Origin: an uncultured Schlesneria sp. | GTDB taxonomy: Bacteria > Planctomycetota > Planctomycetia > Planctomycetales > Planctomycetaceae | Direction: 5' to 3' | DNA: 32,730 nt | Assembly (NCBI GenBank): GCA_903840265.1 | Contig: CAIMFH010000074.1 | Location: 1-32,730, forward strand | Shown: positions 28,619 to 32,730 of the stretch, in pieces | Position numbering within the stretch: the first letter of the stretch is position 1 | Layout: every line of letters begins with the position of its first letter | Translations under genes and position numbers: made by a program | The notes under the pieces: model-generated | The model's database searches: none | What the model was told of the DNA's origin: nothing | What the model saw: the letters and a program-made list of their open reading frames with translations, nothing else

Positions 28619-29189
28619 TGTTCTCTCCTGTGTGGGCATAAGGGGCATCTATCCGAGGCGTTGCTAACGAAGACCGGCACTCTTCGCCGTTTGAGCAGCG
28701 TCTTTGCGAGTGGCGATGGAGTGTTTACGAGGCAACCTTCGGGTGAACCCAAAAATTGTCTCAAGTTCGGCAATTGCTGCCAAGCGACGGCATCGCTGAC
28801 ACAGTAGCGATTTATCGCAGTGGCGTCGCTGGCGCTGATTGCCGATTTGCGAATCATAAGCCATTGCCAGGCTGAGGATTGAGGCAGTGCGTCTGATTCA
28901 ACGACCGAGTCATCGTTGGCTAAGCGTTTGCGATCGCTGCCGTGCAAATAGATCTTCAACCCTCTCTCTACCGTGCATGGGACAATCGTTATCAACGCGC
29001 AATGCATTAAAACCGGCAAAGTTAAGCTCATCCTGCAAACCTGCAATAGCCGAATAACGAGGAGACGCGCTACATTCCGTCGAGTCCGCGCAATCGGAAC
29101 CGGCGGAACGTGCGTCAATTAGAGGCTTGAGCTCAGGCGAGCTCACGGGACGGAGTCACCCAAGCCAGTTCTGGTGGAGAGAGGCGTCC
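28619..29189. other. Intergenic region between divergent exported-protein genes
   Basis: 571 nt that must hold the promoters of the S46 peptidase (minus) and the large surface protein (plus). No clear promoter boxes were found. TGAGCTC-AGGC-GAGCTCA (29128-29145) is a 7-bp hairpin 45 nt before the plus-strand start. The overlapping open frames here show no family pattern. Confidence 0.4.
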
Positions 29190-32100
29190 ATGCATCGTTT
29201 GAAAGTCAGTTTGCTGTGCCTGCTGTCAATAACACTCGCAGGCTCGGTCTTTGGCCAAACTGCTCCGCAACCGGATGCGGGCGGTACTGCCGTCTACGAT
29301 AGTAGCAGCAGTGGCGTCAGCAGCTATAACAGCTATAGCGGCGGTGCGACGTATGGAGGCAACGCGGGTGCCTACTTCAATGCCCGATATTTCTCGGGGA
29401 ACGGAGTCGGCTATACGCAGGGCTACCAACAGTACGGCGGCTTTGTCCCGTTCTGGATGAGCGATGATGTCGTCATCGGCCCCGACATGCGGTTGCTGAT
29501 CGCCAACACTGGCGGAGTCGGCGGCAACTTCGGGGGGATCGGACGAAAGTACTTCGCCGGTGCCGACCGTATCCTGGGGGCTGCGGGTTACTTTGACGTT
29601 GATCAAAGTGCCAATCGCAATACGTACACCCAGGGAACCTTCGGTCTGGAAACCCTGGGCCAGTATTGGGACTTGCGTGGTAACGTCTACTACACAGGCA
29701 ATAACCAAGACAAGTTCGTGGGGAATGGTTCCGCACTGTGCGTCAGCGGAACTCCATTCTTCTCGGGCAATAACATCGTCTTCCAAGGCCAGCAAGGTCA
29801 GTATCGCGAACAGGCGATGGGTGGTGCGGACATCGAAGTCGGTGCTCCGATCTTCCAATCAACCCCCTGGTTGCGTGGCTATGTCGGTGCCTACTACTAC
29901 AAGGCGAACCAGGTTCAGCCTCCGATGTCGGTCAATATCCCGAACCAGACGAACTCCAATCCGGTTGGCTTCCGCGGTCACCTCGACGCTTGGATTGCCG
30001 ACGACCTTCTGGTTGGTGTGAATGTGACCACCGACCCTGTCTGGGGAACCAACGTCAACGGGATGGTCGACTTCCGCTTCTCGGGTTTCAAGCCAACTCG
30101 GTACTTCCCACAGTGGAACACTCGCGAACGCATGCTGGCTCCATGGCAGCGTAACTGGCGAATCGCCGTGGAACAGTACCAGACCGCCACGAACACCGAC
30201 GTTGTGGCGATCAATCCCGTCACCGGTAAGCCTTACTTCGTCTCCTTCGTCAATGGTGACAACACTGACGCGGGAACTGGAACCTTCGAAGATCCGTTCA
30301 AGAGCTTCAATCATCCAAACGGAATCGCCGGTGCCGACATCATCTATGTTGCTCGCGATGGCTCAACCGCTGCCAACCCTTACATTGGCACGATGAAGCT
30401 GCTCGACAACCAGATTTTGCTGGGCGAAGGGGGCACCATGACCCCGATCGCGCTGACAGCCAGCTACGGTCAGTGCTCTGTCAACGGAAATTTCACGCTT
30501 CCCGGTGTTGACGGCAGTGGCAACTACCCCTGGGTCAGCAGCCCAGGCGGACATGCGATCGGCCTGGCCAACAACAACGAAGTCTCGGGGTTCCATATCA
30601 TCAACTCGGTGGATGGCATCCTCGGCAACAATATCACCGACGCCAATCTGCGTAATCTGGACATTCACAACAACAGTGGTCGCGGTATCAACCTGACCAA
30701 TGTGGGTGGAACGGTTAGCTACCTGGACGTGAACAGCAGCAACAACGCCACGGGCATCTTCATGTCCGAAACCGGTAAGACGTTGACCTCGACGTTCACC
30801 GCTGTCACGACCAACAACAACACTGGGAATGGTCTGCAAGTCGTGGGAACAGGTGGCTCTGTCACGCTGTCCGCAACCGATCCAACGAAGCCGCTGATTG
30901 CCAGCGGCAACGGCACCGACAACGCCAACGTCAACATGACTGGCGGACTTTTCCAGGGTGACTTTACTGGGGCGACGTTCACCAACAGTGTCGGCGGTTC
31001 GGGCTTTGGCTACAGCCAAGCTGGTGGCAGCGGCAATTTGAATCTGACGAACTCGCTTCTCAACAACAATGGCATCGACGGCCTGAACCTGGCCGCTTCT
31101 GCTGCTGGATCGATCTCTGCAACGACCACGGGCAGCCAGTTGAATGGCAATACTCGTGACGGTATCCACTCGGTCGCAACCGGTGCATCCACGATCGTCA
31201 CCAACGACAGTGGTTCGACGATGAACCAGAACGGCCGCGATGGTTACTTCTACGATCTCTCTGGCAACTCGGTGCTGAATGCGACGTTCCTGAACGATTC
31301 GCTGGTCAGCAACACCCGCAGCGCCTTCTTCGGTCTGATGAACGCCTCAACCGCCAACGTCAACATGACGAATGTGCTGGCGACCAACTCGGGCCAGAAC
31401 GGCTTTGCTCTGGATGCCACGGCAGGAAGCATCTTTAACGCGACGACCAACAACGCCAACTTCAGCAACAGCGGTGCCAACGGGATCACCACCACGCTGC
31501 ATGCCTTGTCTTCAGCCGCGTTCAACATGACCGGTACGACCGACAATGGCAACCTCCAAAATGGTGTGTCATTCCTGGCTGACAACAGCACTTACTCGAT
31601 GACAGCGTTGAGTTCGACTTTCAACAACAACTCTATGAACGGTGTGGTCGGTACGGCTCAGGCAGGCTCAACTGCAACACTCGACTTCAGTACCGCGTCC
31701 TCAATCAGCGGTAACGTTCAGAACGGTGTGTTTGTCACGACGACGGGCTTGTCGAACGTCAATGCCTCGTTCGCCAACACTGCCATCGATAACAATTCCG
31801 GCGGCAGCGGCGTTCGCCTGAGCATGGACAATTCCCCAAACAGTACTTTGGCGATGTCCGGTACGACGACGCTGAACAACAATGGGACCAACGGCCTGCA
31901 AGTTGACGCGACCACCAACACGGTCTTCACACCGACTCTGGTTGGCACGACGATTCAAGGCAACGGTCAGAACGGCGTTCTGTTGAATGCTTCAAGTGGT
32001 TCGAAGATTGGAACAATCGGAAACCCCGGTGCCATCACGAACACGATTATCCAGAATAACGGAGCAAACGGACTGGAAACGAATGCGACCGGCGCTTCCA

Positions 32101-32730
32101 GCCTGATCAACTTGCTTGTCAACAACAGTGACATCAACAATACGACTGGCACTCAGAAGATTGGTTTCCAATTCGATGCCACAGCTGGCGGCCAGGTGAT
32201 TACCTCGTTCATCAACGGTTCAACGCTGAACAACAATACTCAGAATGCCGTCAATGGCAACGTTTCTGGTGCAGGTTCGATCGCAACGATCACGCTTGAT
32301 GGAACGAATGCCAGCAACAGCGGATCCACAAACGCCTTGTTGGGTGCCGACACTGGCGGCGTCTTAAACTTCAACGCGTCAAATGGTGCTTCGTTCGACA
32401 ACAGCGTCGCTGGTGCTGGCCTGCTCGTAAATGTCAACGGAATCAATTCGGTTGCGAACGTCGAACTCGACGGCATCACTGCTAACGGAAACAAGACCGT
32501 CGGATTTGGAGCAACCGCGACCGACGCTGCCGCTCCTGGAGTCGGTCAGAAGGGAGCAACCCTAAACGTCTGCTTGCAGACTTCGTCGTTCTCAAACAAC
32601 ACTCTGCAAGGCTTGGCGATCAATGTCGCCGGTCCGGGCGCTGTCGCCTACTATGGAGTTGGAACGACAACTGCCGGCACGGGTGTCACGGTGAACGGCA
32701 ACGGCCAGCAGGGACTGCTCACACAGACCA
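29190..32730 (+). CDS. Large surface protein: inverse-autotransporter-like barrel plus beta-helix passenger (partial, runs off the window)
   Basis: 1180 codons are visible with no stop before the window end. GGAGAGAGG stands before the ATG. Residues 1-22 are a signal peptide (MHRLKVSLLCLLSITLAGSV). After a Ser/Tyr/Gly-rich linker, residues about 93-300 resemble the inverse autotransporter (intimin/invasin) beta domain: GGVGGNFGGIGRKYFAGADR, LGAAGYFDVD, FGLETLGQYWDLRGNVYY, GGADIEVGAPIF, LRGYVGAYYYKA and LLVGVNVTTDPVWGTNV. From about residue 337 a pectin-lyase-like right-handed beta-helix begins (GTFEDPFKSFN, GADIIYVARDG) and continues as Asn/Gly/Thr-rich rungs with NNNGxNGL-type motifs roughly every 27 residues. 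It is presumably outer-membrane anchored and exposed; adhesion is a guess. The length of the missing end is unknown. Confidence 0.8.
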   Translation, partial: MHRLKVSLLCLLSITLAGSVFGQTAPQPDAGGTAVYDSSSSGVSSYNSYSGGATYGGNAGAYFNARYFSGNGVGYTQGYQQYGGFVPFWMSDDVVIGPDMRLLIANTGGVGGNFGGIGRKYFAGADRILGAAGYFDVDQSANRNTYTQGTFGLETLGQYWDLRGNVYYTGNNQDKFVGNGSALCVSGTPFFSGNNIVFQGQQGQYREQAMGGADIEVGAPIFQSTPWLRGYVGAYYYKANQVQPPMSVNIPNQTNSNPVGFRGHLDAWIADDLLVGVNVTTDPVWGTNVNGMVDFRFSGFKPTRYFPQWNTRERMLAPWQRNWRIAVEQYQTATNTDVVAINPVTGKPYFVSFVNGDNTDAGTGTFEDPFKSFNHPNGIAGADIIYVARDGSTAANPYIGTMKLLDNQILLGEGGTMTPIALTASYGQCSVNGNFTLPGVDGSGNYPWVSSPGGHAIGLANNNEVSGFHIINSVDGILGNNITDANLRNLDIHNNSGRGINLTNVGGTVSYLDVNSSNNATGIFMSETGKTLTSTFTAVTTNNNTGNGLQVVGTGGSVTLSATDPTKPLIASGNGTDNANVNMTGGLFQGDFTGATFTNSVGGSGFGYSQAGGSGNLNLTNSLLNNNGIDGLNLAASAAGSISATTTGSQLNGNTRDGIHSVATGASTIVTNDSGSTMNQNGRDGYFYDLSGNSVLNATFLNDSLVSNTRSAFFGLMNASTANVNMTNVLATNSGQNGFALDATAGSIFNATTNNANFSNSGANGITTTLHALSSAAFNMTGTTDNGNLQNGVSFLADNSTYSMTALSSTFNNNSMNGVVGTAQAGSTATLDFSTASSISGNVQNGVFVTTTGLSNVNASFANTAIDNNSGGSGVRLSMDNSPNSTLAMSGTTTLNNNGTNGLQVDATTNTVFTPTLVGTTIQGNGQNGVLLNASSGSKIGTIGNPGAITNTIIQNNGANGLETNATGASSLINLLVNNSDINNTTGTQKIGFQFDATAGGQVITSFINGSTLNNNTQNAVNGNVSGAGSIATITLDGTNASNSGSTNALLGADTGGVLNFNASNGASFDNSVAGAGLLVNVNGINSVANVELDGITANGNKTVGFGATATDAAAPGVGQKGATLNVCLQTSSFSNNTLQGLAINVAGPGAVAYYGVGTTTAGTGVTVNGNGQQGLLTQT
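31060..32080 (+). repeat. ~80-nt coding repeat in the beta-helix passenger
   Basis: Within the large surface-protein gene, N-x-N-G-x-N-G-(L/V/F) motifs recur near 31066, 31140, 31222, 31306 (weak), 31385, 31468, 31548, 31625, 31711, 31791, 31878, 31960 and 32053, a spacing of 74-93 nt. DNA identity between units is low, so the period is held by protein structure rather than by recent duplication. Confidence 0.7.

Noticed and set aside
28570-29118. A 182-aa minus-strand frame upstream of the S46 peptidase
   Set aside because: Cysteine- and arginine-rich without any pattern, and it overlaps the start of the real gene.
29121-29189. Possible c-di-GMP (GEMM-type) riboswitch before the surface-protein gene
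   Set aside because: A GGGACG-like word and a small hairpin are present, but the conserved receptor, tetraloop and overall fold cannot be drawn.
31250-32494. Several 60-113-aa minus-strand frames rich in Val, Leu and Ala within the surface-protein gene
   Set aside because: They are complements of Asn/Gly/Thr-rich codons and only look like membrane proteins.

Overview
The window most likely comes from a member of the Planctomycetota. The pointers are a tuf gene with an altered switch I like those I recall from this phylum, small and Tat-exported protein families of unknown function that I associate with planctomycetes, a membrane protein ending in an NPYRAP-type tail, tRNA genes without an encoded CCA, and moderately high GC. 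This assignment is inference from the genes, not from a marker search.

Bases 1-5300 are accessory. They hold a small hypothetical gene, a DUF1990 gene and a frameshifted DinB-like (DUF1572) gene, all on the minus strand. A block of repeated GGTTGCAA words and a tRNA-Ala(CGC) follow. Next comes what I read as a relic chromosomal integron: the truncated N-terminal part of an integron-type tyrosine recombinase on the minus strand, then two promoterless cassettes on the plus strand (a SUKH/SMI1-KNR4 gene and a hypothetical gene). Each cassette starts at a GTTCGGC core 17 nt before its start codon and ends in a ~110-nt attC-like inverted repeat. A 3'-tRNA-like scrap, a strong terminator and an aspartyl/asparaginyl beta-hydroxylase-like gene close this part.

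Bases 5600-21015 are the housekeeping translation/transcription block. After two small genes come tRNA-Thr(TGT), tRNA-Tyr(GTA), tRNA-Gly(TCC), tRNA-Thr(GGT), tuf, rpmG, tRNA-Trp(CCA), secE, nusG, rplK, rplA, rplJ, rplL, rpoB and rpoC, all on the plus strand, ending in a textbook terminator. These supply an elongation factor, ribosomal stalk and L1/L11 proteins, part of the Sec translocase, an elongation regulator and both large RNA polymerase subunits. Hairpins lie in the rplL-rpoB and rpoB-rpoC gaps.

Bases 21100-28650 hold a polytopic membrane protein, an exported M20 amidohydrolase, a Tat-exported protein of unknown function, an SDR oxidoreductase with a TetR-type operator upstream, a remnant of an RND efflux pump, and an exported S46 dipeptidyl-peptidase.

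From 29190 to the window end runs one large open gene, without a stop, for a surface protein. It has a signal peptide, an N-terminal region resembling an inverse-autotransporter (intimin/invasin) beta-barrel, and an Asn/Gly-rich beta-helix-like passenger with a repeat unit of about 80 nt.
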